Shown here: positions 54,901-64,000 of the stretch, piece after piece
How positions within the stretch are numbered: position 1 is the stretch's first letter
How the letters are laid out: each line of letters starts with the position of its first letter
Assembly: GCF_049243985.1 (NCBI RefSeq)
Contig: NC_135372.1
Coordinates: 27,622,818-27,686,817 of the forward strand
DNA length: 64,000 bases
Direction: 5' to 3'
Source of the DNA: Paroedura picta
Taxonomy: Eukaryota; Chordata; Lepidosauria; Squamata; Gekkonidae
Translations under genes and position numbers: made by a program
The notes under the pieces: generated by a model
Database searches by the model: none
The model's input: only the letters and a program-made list of their open reading frames with translations
Told to the model about the DNA's origin: nothing

Positions 54901-56282
54901 AACTCGTGACGAGATGTCGGGAGCATCCTTTAGGGCATTCATGAAAACCTATGAGATGGTGATGAAGTCAGTAAAGTGCAAATTTTACTCAACTTCCATC
55001 ACATCTGCAAACTCGCACTCAGGGTCGTTCGGTCACTCACCACCCTTGAAGAAGGGGGCCAAAACAGAGACAAATTGGACATCAGCTGTGAGGCTTTTGC
55101 AAGTTTTTAAGCAGAGCCTAGATAGTCATCTTACAGAAATGCTTATTTTATGAACTTAGGCAGATAGTGAGTGGGTGGGCAGGAGGGGATGTGCCGGTGT
55201 TTGTCTCTTGTGGTCCTCCCTTGCATGCCCAGGGAATTACTGATTGCCACTTTGGGATGGTAGGTGAATCTTCTCCAGGCCAAGCTGGATTCTGGAGATT
55301 TTTGGTGGGAGAGGGGATCACTTGGGCATGAAATAGGGGTCACTGTGGGTGGGCACGTAGTTGTGAGTTCCTCCATTATGCAGGGGTTGGACTAGATGAT
55401 CCTGGAGGTATCTTCCAACTCCATGATTCTATGATTCTTAGGAAACATGCTGCCCTTGTATGTTCAAAAGGACATATGTTGTCTGCTTCCCAGGCTCCAG
55501 GTGGGACCCAGGGCTCTCCCAGCATTATAAATCATCCCCAAAGATCCGTTGCCCTGGAGAAGCTGGATGCTTTAGATCAGGGGTAGTCAACCTGTGGTCC
55601 TCCAGATATTCATGGACTACAATTCCCATGAGCTCCTGCCAGCAGATGCTGGCAGGGGTTCATGGTAATTGTAACCCATGAACATCTGGAGGACCACAGG
55701 TTGACTACCCCTGCTTTAGATGGTGAACTCTATGGCACTGGACTAAAAAGCAACTAGCTGACCTTGGAGGTCCTTTCCAACTCTATGATTCTATGATTCT
55801 TAGGAAACATGCTGCCCTTGTATGTTTCAAAAGGACATATGTTGTCTGCTTCCCAGGCTCCAGATGGAACCTGGGGATCTCCCAGCATTATAAATCATCC
55901 CCAAAGATCCATTCCCCTGGAGAAGCTGGATGCTTTAGATGGTGAACTCTGTGGCACTGGGCCCCACTGAGGGAATTCCCTGCCCTCCCCAGGCTTCAAC
56001 CCCAAATCTCCAGGAATTCCCCCACTTGGAGCTGGCAACCTTACTCCCCCCTCCCCCAGTAGTGGCATTTGGGACCTGGCAACTCTCTTCCCGGGGGGTG
56101 GAGCCCCTCGTCTCCCACTCAGCATCTTTTACTCAGTCCCCAAAGCTGGACCTGTCCAAATTGGGGGTGGTCTGGTTTTCTTCTGGGGCACGATTGCAAT
56201 GAAAGGGGTTTACCTACCTCATTCCTTAGTGCTTCAAGATGATCTCCATTGGCATCCGTGCCGGTCTCACTGGGGGACGTGT
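42312..56282 (-). CDS. PLIN3: Perilipin at the PLIN3 locus with an expanded 11-mer repeat region (5' partial)
   Basis: Lipid-droplet coat protein. Seven exons join in phase with GT-AG junctions: 56218-56282, 51953-52148, 50807-50889, 47628-48669, 47331-47524, 44308-44436 and 42312-42965. They give 787 residues plus a missing start exon that must end in phase 1. Order: short acidic N-terminus; PAT domain ([16 protein letters not shown] onward, then [12 protein letters not shown]); about 286 residues of 11-mer repeats; a linker containing [19 protein letters not shown]; the four-helix bundle ([11 protein letters not shown] to VGPF); and a Lys/Ala/Glu-rich tail of about 95 residues. Synteny next to TICAM1 and the bundle sequence point to PLIN3; the repeat length recalls PLIN4. 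A minus-strand AATAAA lies at 41849-41854. PLIN4 or PLIN5 identity is less likely but needs a tree. Confidence 0.9.
44308..44436 (-). CDS. PLIN3: Perilipin bundle exon
   Basis: 129 nt, phase 0 to 0, acceptor GCAG and donor GTACC. Encodes [20 protein letters not shown] and on to a [14 protein letters not shown] end, matching the PLIN3 helix that carries a Trp in LSEWVQKQ. Confidence 0.9.
45600..46265 (-). mobile_element. CR1 3' fragment in a perilipin intron
   Basis: Minus-strand CR1 with a double ATAGAATCATAG tail, then [12 protein letters not shown] and [17 protein letters not shown] coding remnants. Confidence 0.85.
46493..47006. mobile_element. CpG-rich DNA element nested in a LINE 3' end
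   Basis: Ends ATTGGCCCATTATGCATGG and, inverted, AATGACCCTTTATGCATGG (19-bp terminal repeats). The LINE reads across as CCTTCA | TTCAGAGG, giving a short duplication of about 4 bases. The interior is CpG-rich. The superfamily is not assigned; open frames inside are not genes. Confidence 0.75.
47331..47524 (-). CDS. PLIN3: Perilipin bundle exon
   Basis: 194 nt, phase 1 to 0. Encodes [17 protein letters not shown], then [19 protein letters not shown], the best-conserved PLIN3/PLIN5 signature, ending in QLQMVINL before the donor GTAAG. Confidence 0.93.
47628..48669 (-). CDS. PLIN3: Perilipin repeat exon (11-mer array)
   Basis: A single 1042-nt exon, acceptor CTAG and donor GTAAG, phase 0 to 1. 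After LYEDGY it encodes the repeats, then the linker that leads to the bundle. The whole array in one exon mirrors the large repeat exon of mammalian PLIN4 (family knowledge). Confidence 0.93.
47794..48651 (-). repeat. Coding tandem repeat, 132 bp (44 residues, 4 x 11-mer), about 6.5 copies
   Basis: Each 44-residue unit is four 11-mers of the type [11 protein letters not shown] / [11 protein letters not shown] / [11 protein letters not shown] / [11 protein letters not shown]. The first and last copies are partial; about 26 eleven-mers in all. Thr/Lys/Asp and Val/Ala alternate as expected for the 3-11 amphipathic helix that binds lipid droplets. Confidence 0.95.
48670..49480 (-). other. Perilipin intron
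   Basis: Contains a GGTTGCCAAC-type repeat at 49145-49290. No exon is needed here because the exons at 50807-50889 and 47628-48669 join in phase. Confidence 0.6.
49480..50055 (+). mobile_element. CR1 3' end in a perilipin intron
   Basis: Plus-strand CR1 with TTCCTGACAGTCAGAGCGG and the TATGATTCTATGA end; opposite orientation to the gene. Confidence 0.9.
50807..50889 (-). CDS. PLIN3: Perilipin PAT exon
   Basis: 83 nt, phase 1 to 0. Encodes [19 protein letters not shown] and CLHQQPTQ, equivalent to the PLIN3 segment ending in the LPILQQP motif. Confidence 0.9.
51953..52148 (-). CDS. PLIN3: Perilipin PAT exon
   Basis: 196 nt, phase 0 to 1. Encodes [20 protein letters not shown] through [10 protein letters not shown]. 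The R-V-A-S-x-P-L-I-S core is the PAT signature shared by PLIN2, PLIN3 and PLIN5. Confidence 0.93.
52310..53260. mobile_element. L2 and CR1 fragments in the first perilipin intron
   Basis: L2 3' region plus strand (52310-52500), CR1 tail minus (52500-52620), a GGA microsatellite (52648-52670), L2 tail minus (52775-52930), and an L2 piece plus (53110-53265). Confidence 0.75.
53390..53880. other. A/C-rich, T-poor tract
   Basis: The plus strand is strongly biased to A and C with runs such as AACACACAAAC and AAAACAAG. It directly precedes L2 coding remnants, so it may be the 5' region of that LINE. The hydrophobic 146-residue minus frame is a composition effect. Confidence 0.5.
53930..54960 (+). 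mobile_element. L2 LINE 5' half (endonuclease)
   Basis: Encodes [24 protein letters not shown] (endonuclease) and a following helical region with [12 protein letters not shown]. It is truncated before the polymerase. L2 copies are usually 5'-truncated, so a 5' part is unusual here. Confidence 0.8.
55085..55440 (+). mobile_element. CR1 3' end
   Basis: CR1 terminal region with CTTACAGAAATGCTTATTTT and the CCATGATTCTATGATTCT end, within the first mapped perilipin intron. Confidence 0.85.
55426..55965. repeat. Direct duplication, one copy holding a hAT MITE
   Basis: 55426-55743 and 55785-55965 share the same order: CR1 tail end, GGAAACATGCTGCCC, a GGTTGCCAAC-type repeat piece, and GATGCTTTAGAT. 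Only the first copy contains the 136-bp MITE. Confidence 0.88.
55578..55713. mobile_element. hAT palindromic MITE with an in-window empty site
   Basis: 136 bp flanked by CTTTAGAT at 55570-55577 and 55714-55721. A duplicated copy of the surrounding sequence near 55930 has a single CTTTAGAT and no element, which confirms the ends and the duplication length. Confidence 0.95.
56218..56282 (-). CDS. PLIN3: Perilipin N-terminal exon
   Basis: 65 nt, acceptor CTACAG, donor GTAGGT, phase 1 to 0. Encodes [20 protein letters not shown] and E. An ATG upstream in the same frame lies in probable intron sequence. The true start exon was not found in 56.3-64 kb and may lie beyond the window. Confidence 0.8.
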
Positions 56283-56853
56283 CTGTAGTGGGAGAGAGGA
56301 GGAAAAGAAGAGTCCAGGGTGCTGGCCAGTCACATTTCATTTAGAGCCTCTGCTGTGGGCCTTGTTTCCTCATGGCCCACTCAAGCCCCCTAAGCCAAGT
56401 GCTCTTTAACCCCTTCCTCCCCAGTGCAATGGTAGGACAGGTTGAGAGAGAGCGCTTCCCACGCAGAGTGTTTCTGTGGGTCCTTTCTGAAACAGGCCAG
56501 CGAGGCACTAATGTGTATAAACAGAAATCTCAAAGCTACTTCTGTTGATGTCTGTGAGAAGATGCTTTTGGACCCATTTTCTCATCTGCATGGGAGAAAA
56601 TGCCTGTGTCTCTTAATAAAGATATGAGGGGTGCAGCACATATAAGAACATAGGAAGAGCCCTGTTGAGACAGACCAGGGAGGGTCCATCTAGTCCAGCT
56701 TCCTGCCTCACAAAGAGGCCATCTAGTTTCTCTGGAGGGCCAAGAACAGGACAGAGGGGTCAAAGCCTTTCCCTGATGTTATTTCCTGGCACTGGTATTC
56801 AGAAGTTGACTCTCTCTGAATGTGGAGGTGCACCTTTATTTTCCATGGCTAAA

Positions 56854-57136
56854 AGGTAAAGGTATCCCCTGTGCAAGCACCGAGTCATGTCTGACCCTTG
56901 GGGTGACGCCCTCTAGCGTTTTCATGGCAGACTCAATACAGGGTGGTTTTACCATTTCCTTCCCCAGTCATTACAGTTTTACCCCCCAGCAAGCTGGGTA
57001 CTCATTTTACCGACCTCGGAAGGATGGAAGGCTGAGTCAACCCTGAGCTGGCTGCTGGGATCGAACTCCCAGCCTCATGGGCAGTGATTTCAGACTGCAT
57101 GTCTGCTGCCTTATGATTCTGTGCCACAAGAGGCCC
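56854..57136 (-). repeat. Sauria-SINE-like element
   Basis: Same family, somewhat more diverged in the tRNA-like head. Confidence 0.8.
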
Positions 57137-57410
57137 TTCCATGGCTAGCAGTCACCAATTGACCTGTTTTCCATGAATCAGTCTAAAACCTTTCTGAAGC
57201 CATCTGTGGCCATGACTGCAACTTCTGGCCACAAAATCTATCTATATATTTATAACTGGCTGTGTAAAGAAGTTTTCTTTTGTTCATCCTGAACCTACTG
57301 CAGGAAGAGAAGATCTCTTGGTCCATACTCCCCACCCCTTGCATAATTTGACAATCTTCAAACAGATCCCTCCTGAGTCACAGCACTGACAGAGCTGTTC
57401 GGACTGAACA

Positions 57411-57967
57411 GTAATATCAGGGATCTCTCAGCCTTAACTCCCTCACAGGGTGTCTGTTGTGGGGAGAGGAAAGGGAAGGCGACTGTAAGCCACTTTGAGC
57501 CTCCTTCATGTAGAGATGAACGGCATATAAGAACCAACTCTACTTCTTCAGTAATATCAGGGCTCTCTCAGCCTCACCCACATCACAGGGTGTCTGTTGT
57601 GGGGAGAGGAAAGGGAAGGCGACTGTAAGCCACTTTGAGACTCCTTCGCGTACAGAAAAGCGGCATATAAGAACCAACTCTTCTTCTTCTTCAGTGATAT
57701 CAGGGCTCTCTCAGCCTCACCCCCCTCATGGGGTGTCTGTTTTGCAGAGAGGAAAGGGAAGGCAAATGTACGTCACTTTGAGATTCCTTTGGATAGAGAA
57801 AAGCGACATATAAGAACCATCTCTTCTTCTTCTTTAGTAATCTCAGGGCTCTCTCAGCTTCACCTCCCTCACAGGGTGTTTGTTGTGGGGAGAGGAAAGG
57901 GAAGGTGTATGTAAGCCGCTTTGAGACTCTTTTGGGTAGAGAAAAGGGGCATATAAGAACCAACTCT
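57411..57967 (+). repeat. Tandem array of a SINE tail, four units of about 140 bp
   Basis: Units start at 57411, 57551, 57694 and 57836 with AGTAATATCAGGGCTCTCTC and each ends with GCATATAAGAACCA plus TTCTTC repeats. The array runs directly into a CR1 fragment. Confidence 0.9.
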
Positions 57968-57969
57968 TT

Positions 57970-60680
57970 GCAGATGATACTAAACTAGATGGGGTAGAAA
58001 ACACAACAGAAGACAGAATCAAAATATAGGGTGATCTTGGTAGGCTCAAGAAATAGGCTAAATTGAATAAAATGAAATTCAATAGGGACAAATGTAAATG
58101 TTCTGCATTTAGGTAGGAAAAACCATATACATCAATATAGAATGGGGGAGACGTCTTGGCAGTAGCAGTAGTATGAGCAAAAAAGATCTAGGACTTGTAG
58201 GAGACCATATCTTTAAAGGAGACCATTTATCTTATCTTAAAACCGCCCGCGGTGCCGCGAGCGCCGCGGACTAAATAATTCGGTAAGCGGCGAGTGGGAG
58301 GAGTTAAGGCGGGCTCAGTCCGTGATGAGGAAGGGTGCCAATTGGCCCCTTCCTCCGGACTGACTATTGGAGGGCCCAATCGGCAGGCGATTTGCGCCTG
58401 CCGATTGAGCCCTCTGATTGCCCGCTCGCCGCCAAGGGAGCTACTGCGAGCCGCGTGCAGCGCGCCTCGCAGTTGCTCCCTGGCCGGTGGCCTGGCGCGT
58501 CGGAAGGCGCAAAGCGCCTCCCGATGTGCCAGGCCACCGGCCAGCGAGCTGCCGCGACCCGCACACAGCGCGCTTCGCGGCTCCTCCCTGCACGCCGCCC
58601 TCCAGACTCGCCGCCCCAAGATCGCCGCGCCCCAAAGACGAGCCGCCATCGGCCGCGCCGGCCCCAACAGCACCACTGCCGCGCTCATAGTGCCCGCTGG
58701 AGGAGCCGCGATTGCCGCCTCCGCACCCGCGAATGCCACTGCCTGTACAGACGACAACGCCTGCAGCCGCGCCCAGCCGCCCTGCCCACACACAGACCTC
58801 AAGACAGCGGGCCTATTTTCTAGTCTTAACACTAAATAAAGCCATAAGGGCTGTGTGGGAGGAGTTAGGGCGGGCTCGGTCCGGGATGAGGAAGGGTGCC
58901 GATTGGCCCCTTCCTCTGGACAGACCATCGTCTGATTCCCGATTCCTACTGATTCCTACTGACAAGGCAGCAACTGCGAGCCGCGCAAAGCGCGGCTGGC
59001 GGGGGCTCCCTGCCCGGCGGCTTTACGCGGCGAGAGGCGCAAAGCGCCTCTCGCCGCGTCAAGCCGCAGCACAAGGGAGCCCCTGGCATCGGACTACATG
59101 CCGCTTCCATCAAGAAAATGGCCGCCAGCCAGAAGGAGCCGCGAGGGAGCTCGCCCACTCAACGGTAAGCCACCTTTTACTCTGCCCCAGCCTGCTAGCA
59201 CCCATTGTATTTCGGATACAATGGGCTTTTTTACTAGTTTAAATAATAAAACAGTAAGGGCAAGGTGGGAGGAGAAAGGGCGGGCCAAGTCCGTAATAAA
59301 AACTCGGAGGGGACAATCGCAGCTCCTGATTGGCCCCTCTGAGTGTCACTCGGGGGCCAAGTGGCCAATGGGGATCCCCATTGGCTACTTGGCCCGTCCT
59401 CGGCTTTGCGCTCTGGCAAGTCAACCATCCTCGCCTCTGCGCTCTAGCGAGTACAGCATCCTTGGCTCTGTGCGCCGTCTCTGGTACGTCTGCGGGGGGA
59501 ACAGGCTTCACTGGCGGGAAAGGAGCAGGGCCTCCATGTTGAAGACATGTGAGGCCGGTGAAGTTTCGCACCTTTCCCGGGGGGGGGGGCCCAAGGTTCG
59601 TGCGTCAGGAAAGGAGCAGGGTAAGAAGCCGATGTTGCCCAGGGAGGACTGCGCACCAGGAAAGTCCCTGCTCCTTTCCCGTCCCCCACCATCTGATCTT
59701 GCCTGGGGAGCCACCCACCTTTGCTGCTGGGGGGGGCACCTGCACGCCCCCCACTGGCCGTGGCCTTCACCTGGGCCCTCATGCGCCCAAGCCCTTGTGT
59801 ACCTGCACCTCTTTGGGGGCGGCCGTCCATCCTTCTGTGGGTCCCGAGTACAGCCCGTTGCCCAGGGAGCCGCCCACCTTCACCTGGCAGGGTGGGGGCT
59901 GCCTGCTCTGGCCCTCGCACGGCTACACGTCGATGGGGGGGCCGCCCATCCTTCTACAGGCCCCTGCTACCGCCCATTTTTATAAATGGGCTTTGCCCCT
60001 AGCATATTGAATATAAGTCAACAGTGTAACTCAGTGGCTAAAACGGCAAATAGGATTTGGAGCTGTATCAAATGGAGTATCGTGTCTAGATCATGGGAGG
60101 TGATGGCATTGCTTTACTCTGCTTTGGTTCAGCCTCACTTGGAGTCCTGTGTTCAGTTTTGGACACCACAGTTGAAGAGGGATGTAGCCAACTGGAACAC
60201 ATTCAGAGGAGGGCAACAAAGATGGTGAGGGGTTTGGAGACCAAGACTTGTGAGGAAAGGTTGGGGGAGCTTGGTCTGTTTAGCCTAGAGAGGAGACGAC
60301 TGAGAGGGGATCTGATAACCATCTTCAAGTATTTAAAAGGCTGCCATATATAGGATGTAGCAGAGTTGTTCTTTCTTGCCCTGGAGGGACGAACCAGAAC
60401 CAATGGGATGAAATTAAATATCTGTAAGAAGTTCCTGACCGTTAGAGCGGTTTCTCAGTGGAACAGGCTTCCTCAGGAGGTGGTGGGTTCTCCATCTTTG
60501 GAAAATTTTAAACAGAGGCTGGATAGCCATATGATAGAGAGGCTGATTCTGTGAAGGCTCTAGGGCTTGGCAAGTTACAGTGGATGAGCGATAGGGTTGT
60601 GAGTGTCCTGCATAGTGCAGGGGGTTGGACTAGATGACCCAGGAGGTCCCTTCCAACTCTATGATTCTATGATTTTATGA
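57970..60680 (+). mobile_element. CR1 LINE split by the Helitron array
   Basis: CR1 reverse-transcriptase downstream region (57970-58234) resumes after the Helitrons (60003-60680) and runs to the TATGATTCTATGA end. The two parts are consecutive in CR1 order. Confidence 0.88.
58235..60002 (+). mobile_element. Three Helitrons joined head to tail inside a CR1 copy
   Basis: Unit 1 is 58235-58823, unit 2 is 58824-59237 and unit 3 is 59238-60002. Units 1 and 2 begin TCTTAA and unit 3 begins with a related TTTAAATAATA. All three end in CTAG. Units 2 and 3 show a 3' hairpin (CCCATTGTA...TACAATGGG; CCCATTT...AAATGGG); the hairpin of unit 1 is not clear. Junctions have no spacer. CR1 sequence flanks the block on both sides. 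Confidence 0.88.
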
Positions 60681-61199
60681 TTCTGCGCATTTTGTTTTCC
60701 ACTCTGGGTGAAAAGCAGCTTTAAATATTTTAATATATAAAGCATTTCTAGTGTTCTAGGGTTTAGAGACTCGCTGTATAAGGAGGTTCCATTTAGCAAC
60801 TATGGGTAAGGAGAGAATTGTGCTCTTTCACAAATGTTTCTTGTTCTTTCTGAAAGCTGCTTAAGGCATCTTTTCACCTGCGGACTCCCCAAAATCCCAT
60901 AAGAACAGGCACAGGCCTTTGTATCTAATGAACTGATCATGGCTTAAATTACCCACATAGGTTGTTTGGCAACCTGCTTCCACCCCGTGCATATCACAAG
61001 GTCTGGTGCAACCCTTTGTTTTGACAGAGAGTACCAAACTGGTTTGGCGCCCCATTTAGTACTCCCACACCAAAATATCTGGCAGGACATTGATCAGAAC
61101 AGCCAGTCCACCTCTCAGAACATCACGAATGCATTGATTCCCAAATATTTTTGACCCTGTGATATCCCTTATCAATTGGCCAATCAAAAGCCTTGGTGG

Positions 61200-62340
61200 G
61201 ATCTGCCCTGGACCCTGTGTTGTTCAACGTATTTATAAATGATTTGGACGATGGAATAGAGTGGGTGCTTATTAAATTTGAAGATGACACTAGGAGAATT
61301 AGAAAACACAGCAGAAGCAGAATCAGGATACAAGATGATCTTGACAGGTTGGAAAATTATTATTATTGTTGTTGTTGTATTTATACCCCGCCTCCCCCGA
61401 AGGCTCGAGGAGGCTTACATAACCCCATCCCCTAAAAACCATAAAATAACAATAATTCCAATAAATTTACAATAGTTGGTAACCAATTGGTCACAGTGGC
61501 AACAATGATGGCGTAATCTACTCATTGCTCTCCGCATCCTCAACTACGGGAGGGGGGTAACACTCTCTACCGCCAGTTTGTGAGGGGGGGCTGATCTTCT
61601 TACCGCCCGGCCTCAACTATAAGCCTGGCGGAAGAGCTCCGTCTTACAGGCCCTGCGGAACTGGGCTAAAATGAACTTCAGTAGTGAAAAAAAGGAAGTT
61701 CTTCAATTAGGTAGGAAAAATCATATGGGTCACTATAGGATGGGTGAGACTTGGCAGTAGCCCATGTGAAAAGGATCTGGGGATCTTTGTAGACTAATCA
61801 ATGAACATGAATCAGCAGTGTGACTCAGTGGCTAAAAAGGGAAAGAGGATAAGAGGCTGTATTAAAAGTATAGTTTCCAGATCATGTGAGCTTAGTCTGT
61901 TTAGCCTGGAGACAAGATGACTAAGAGTTGATATGATAACCAAATACTTGGGCTATCATATAGATTCTATACTATAGAAGATGGAGCAGAGTTGTTTTCT
62001 GTTGCCCCAGAGTATTGGACCAGAACCAATGGGTTGAAGTTAATTCAAAAGAATTTTCGGCTAAACATCTGGAAGAAGTTCCGGACAGTTAAAGCAGTCC
62101 CTCAATGGAACAGGCTTCCTTGGGAGGTGGTGGGTTCTCCATCTTTGGAGGTTTTAAAGCAGAGGCTAGATAGTCATCTGACTGAAATGGTGATTATATG
62201 AACTTAGGCAGATGGTGAGTGGGTGGGCAGGAAGGGAGGTGCCAGTGTTTGTCTCTTGTGGCCCTTCCTTGCTGATCACCACTGTGGGAGGGTAGGTGAA
62301 TTTCCTCCAGGCCAGGGTGGATTTGGGGGGGGGGGGTGAG
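61200..62340 (+). mobile_element. CR1 LINE with nested L2
   Basis: CR1 coding remnants (VLFNVFINDLDDG) are interrupted at GACAGGTTGGAAA by a reversed L2 3' end (about 61358-61663) and resume at CTGGGCTAAAATGAACTTCA. A further CR1 tail lies at 62885-63020. Confidence 0.85.
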
Positions 62341-62884
62341 GACATGCAATTTCCCAACACAAACACACCACAACACTAATGCAAATAACACAATGCTGAG
62401 TCCTTCCATAAATTGTCAAGCCCTCCCTCATGGATCTGTGACAACATCAAATTGTCTTGACTTGCCTGGGTCACATCAAAGCAACACTGGGCCAAATGGT
62501 CAGGTCTACACATCTTTTCCATTGCCCAACTGAGGCTCTGCAAAGATGCCTTGCTGGGTATAGATGGAAATGGTTCCTCAGACCAGGAATCTCATTTTTG
62601 CAGATCCTAATTTCCATTGGGAGGAATTCTGCTGGTGCAAAAGGCACCTCCAGAGAGAATTACAGTTAATCTGAACCTTGTCTGTCTCCTGACTTTATGG
62701 GGGGATTGGGATTAGACAGGGTCTTCCTTTGCTTTCTGTCACACAGCGTCTCTACATGGATTACCTGATTTTTAAATAAATCCTTTTTGCTTTTTTCAAC
62801 CATCTGGTCTCGGCGTGGTTTTTGGCTCTCTGCAATTGGTAGAACCCACAGAGGTTTGAAGGGTACCCCCACAACCTTTCCTCA
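62341..62884. other. No gene recognised
   Basis: A possible minus-strand donor follows a short open frame near 62760, but its phase does not fit the perilipin start exon. Nothing else identified. Confidence 0.35.
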
Positions 62885-63019
62885 CAGGGGAAGAATCACT
62901 TGGGCATGAAATTGGGGTCACTATGGGTGAGCAGGTAGTTGTGTGTTCCTGCATAGTGCAGGGGGTTGGACTAGATGACCTTGGAGGTCCCTTCCAACTC
63001 TGATTCTTTGATTCTGTGG

Positions 63020-64000
63020 GCAAAAGCTCCACTGGGCCCTTCCCACTTCCTAAAGTTACTTGGTGGGTGCCAGGAAAGGTGTTGGTGGGTGTCAAGGCCT
63101 TTGCAGGTGTCACGTTGGGGCAATCCCTAGAGTAAGGACCTGCTCGGCTATGGCTCTTAAATCACGCCCCTTCCACAGAAAGAAGATTCATCCGTCCCCC
63201 CTGAATTTTGGGTTGCAGGTCCAGATTGATGAACATCCATACAGAAAAGGGAGCTCAAATGCATCTCCTTTCACATCCAGACAATGCTTCTGGGCTTTAG
63301 AGGAAAGGGCAGAAACTGCCTTACTGGCCCATACTGGTCGTATACTGGTAGAGCTCAAGAACTGCATACAGACAATCCCAGTATGGAAATTTGTAGATTA
63401 GAGCCCTATGGAATGAAATCTTGTTGGTATTCAAGAACAATTAAGAACAATTGACAGCCCTGAGGATTTGTGCCCTGAGGTGCTGATGGAGGGGGGGACG
63501 TTGGATACAGGAAATGGAGGAGGAGGGGGTTTATTCTTCTCCTTGCTGGAGCAGGTTGTTGTTAGGTTTTATGGTTTTAATGTTTTATGTATTGGGGTTT
63601 TATTCTCGATTGTAGCCTGCTGCGAGTCAACTCTGAGAGCAGCGGGTAGATAATCCAATAAATAAGTTGCCACAAGACTCCCATGTGGGCTTTATTGTTA
63701 TTCCTCTGGAATAATCATTCTTTGTGTATCTGTTGTTCAGCAGCAGCGAAATGTTTGCAAACCAACCCTGCTGTGAACTGCTCCTCTTGTAAAACTAGCA
63801 CAGGCCATTTTGCATGTCACCCATCTTAGACAGGAGGGTTGGATCCAGCAACGTGGGAGCAGAAGGGAAAATGGGCCTGGCAGAGTTCAGCCTGCACACG
63901 CGCTGGAATGACAGCCCCTCTCCATACCACAGAGATCAGCTTCCTCGGAGGAAACGGCCTGCTTTGGCATTGTGCCACACTGAGCTCCTTCCCGGCCCCA
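63020..64000. other. No gene recognised, repeat scraps
   Basis: An L2-like tail near 63600-63665 and a GGTTGCCAAC-type repeat from about 63905 to the end. The perilipin start exon could lie here or beyond. Confidence 0.4.

Noticed and set aside
56283-56340. Reading through the acceptor to use the in-frame ATG at 56338-56340 as the perilipin start
   Set aside because: A strong pyrimidine tract and CAG acceptor lie between it and the exon, and the added peptide is unlike any perilipin.
57411-57967. CRISPR-like array or satellite
   Set aside because: Units are ~140-bp SINE tails without unique spacers, in a vertebrate genome.
62666-62872. Possible perilipin start exon (short frame followed by CAG|GTAATC on the minus strand)
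   Set aside because: It ends in phase 0, whereas the next perilipin exon needs phase 1, and the peptide does not resemble perilipin N-termini.

Overview
The window looks like vertebrate nuclear DNA from a squamate reptile, most likely a gecko-like lizard. The reasons are spliced genes with GT-AG introns, dense CR1 and L2 LINE fragments, several tRNA-derived SINE families and one 5S-rRNA-like SINE family, hAT miniature transposons with intact 8-bp target duplications, and non-autonomous Helitrons. The species is inference. The gene order FEM1A (+), TICAM1 (-), perilipin (-) matches the human FEM1A-TICAM1-PLIN3 block on 19p13.3 (established knowledge).

Layout. 0-3.7 kb: repeats. 3.9-11.5 kb: a four-exon KRAB C2H2 zinc-finger gene on the minus strand, with a CpG-rich promoter near 11.5-12.1 kb. 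13.1-15.5 kb: CpG-island promoter and single-exon FEM1A on the plus strand, divergent from the zinc-finger gene. 15.5-25.9 kb: intergenic repeats, including a CpG-rich hAT element, a 402-bp hAT element and a Penelope-like inverted repeat with two hammerhead-like motifs. 25.9-27.9 kb: TICAM1 (TRIF), whole coding sequence in one exon. 28-42 kb: repeats plus a CpG island at 36.0-36.9 kb that may be the TICAM1 promoter. 42.3-56.3 kb: a seven-exon perilipin gene, lacking only its first coding exon. 56.3-64 kb: repeats, including three Helitrons joined head to tail inside a CR1 copy.

The genes are unrelated in pathway: a probable KRAB transcriptional repressor, a CUL2 ubiquitin-ligase substrate receptor, the TLR3/TLR4 adaptor TRIF, and a lipid-droplet coat protein. 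The most notable gene observation is that the perilipin at the PLIN3 locus carries a long array of 11-mer lipid-binding repeats in a 44-residue period, a feature best known from mammalian PLIN4. The most notable mobile-DNA observations are the seamless Helitron array, a set of Helitron hairpins whose stems differ in sequence but stay paired, the hammerhead-bearing Penelope-like repeat, and a hAT miniature element that supplies the stop codon of the zinc-finger gene. No prokaryotic system, CRISPR array or clear retroviral copy was seen. All exon joins are read by eye from splice sites and reading phase, without transcript support.
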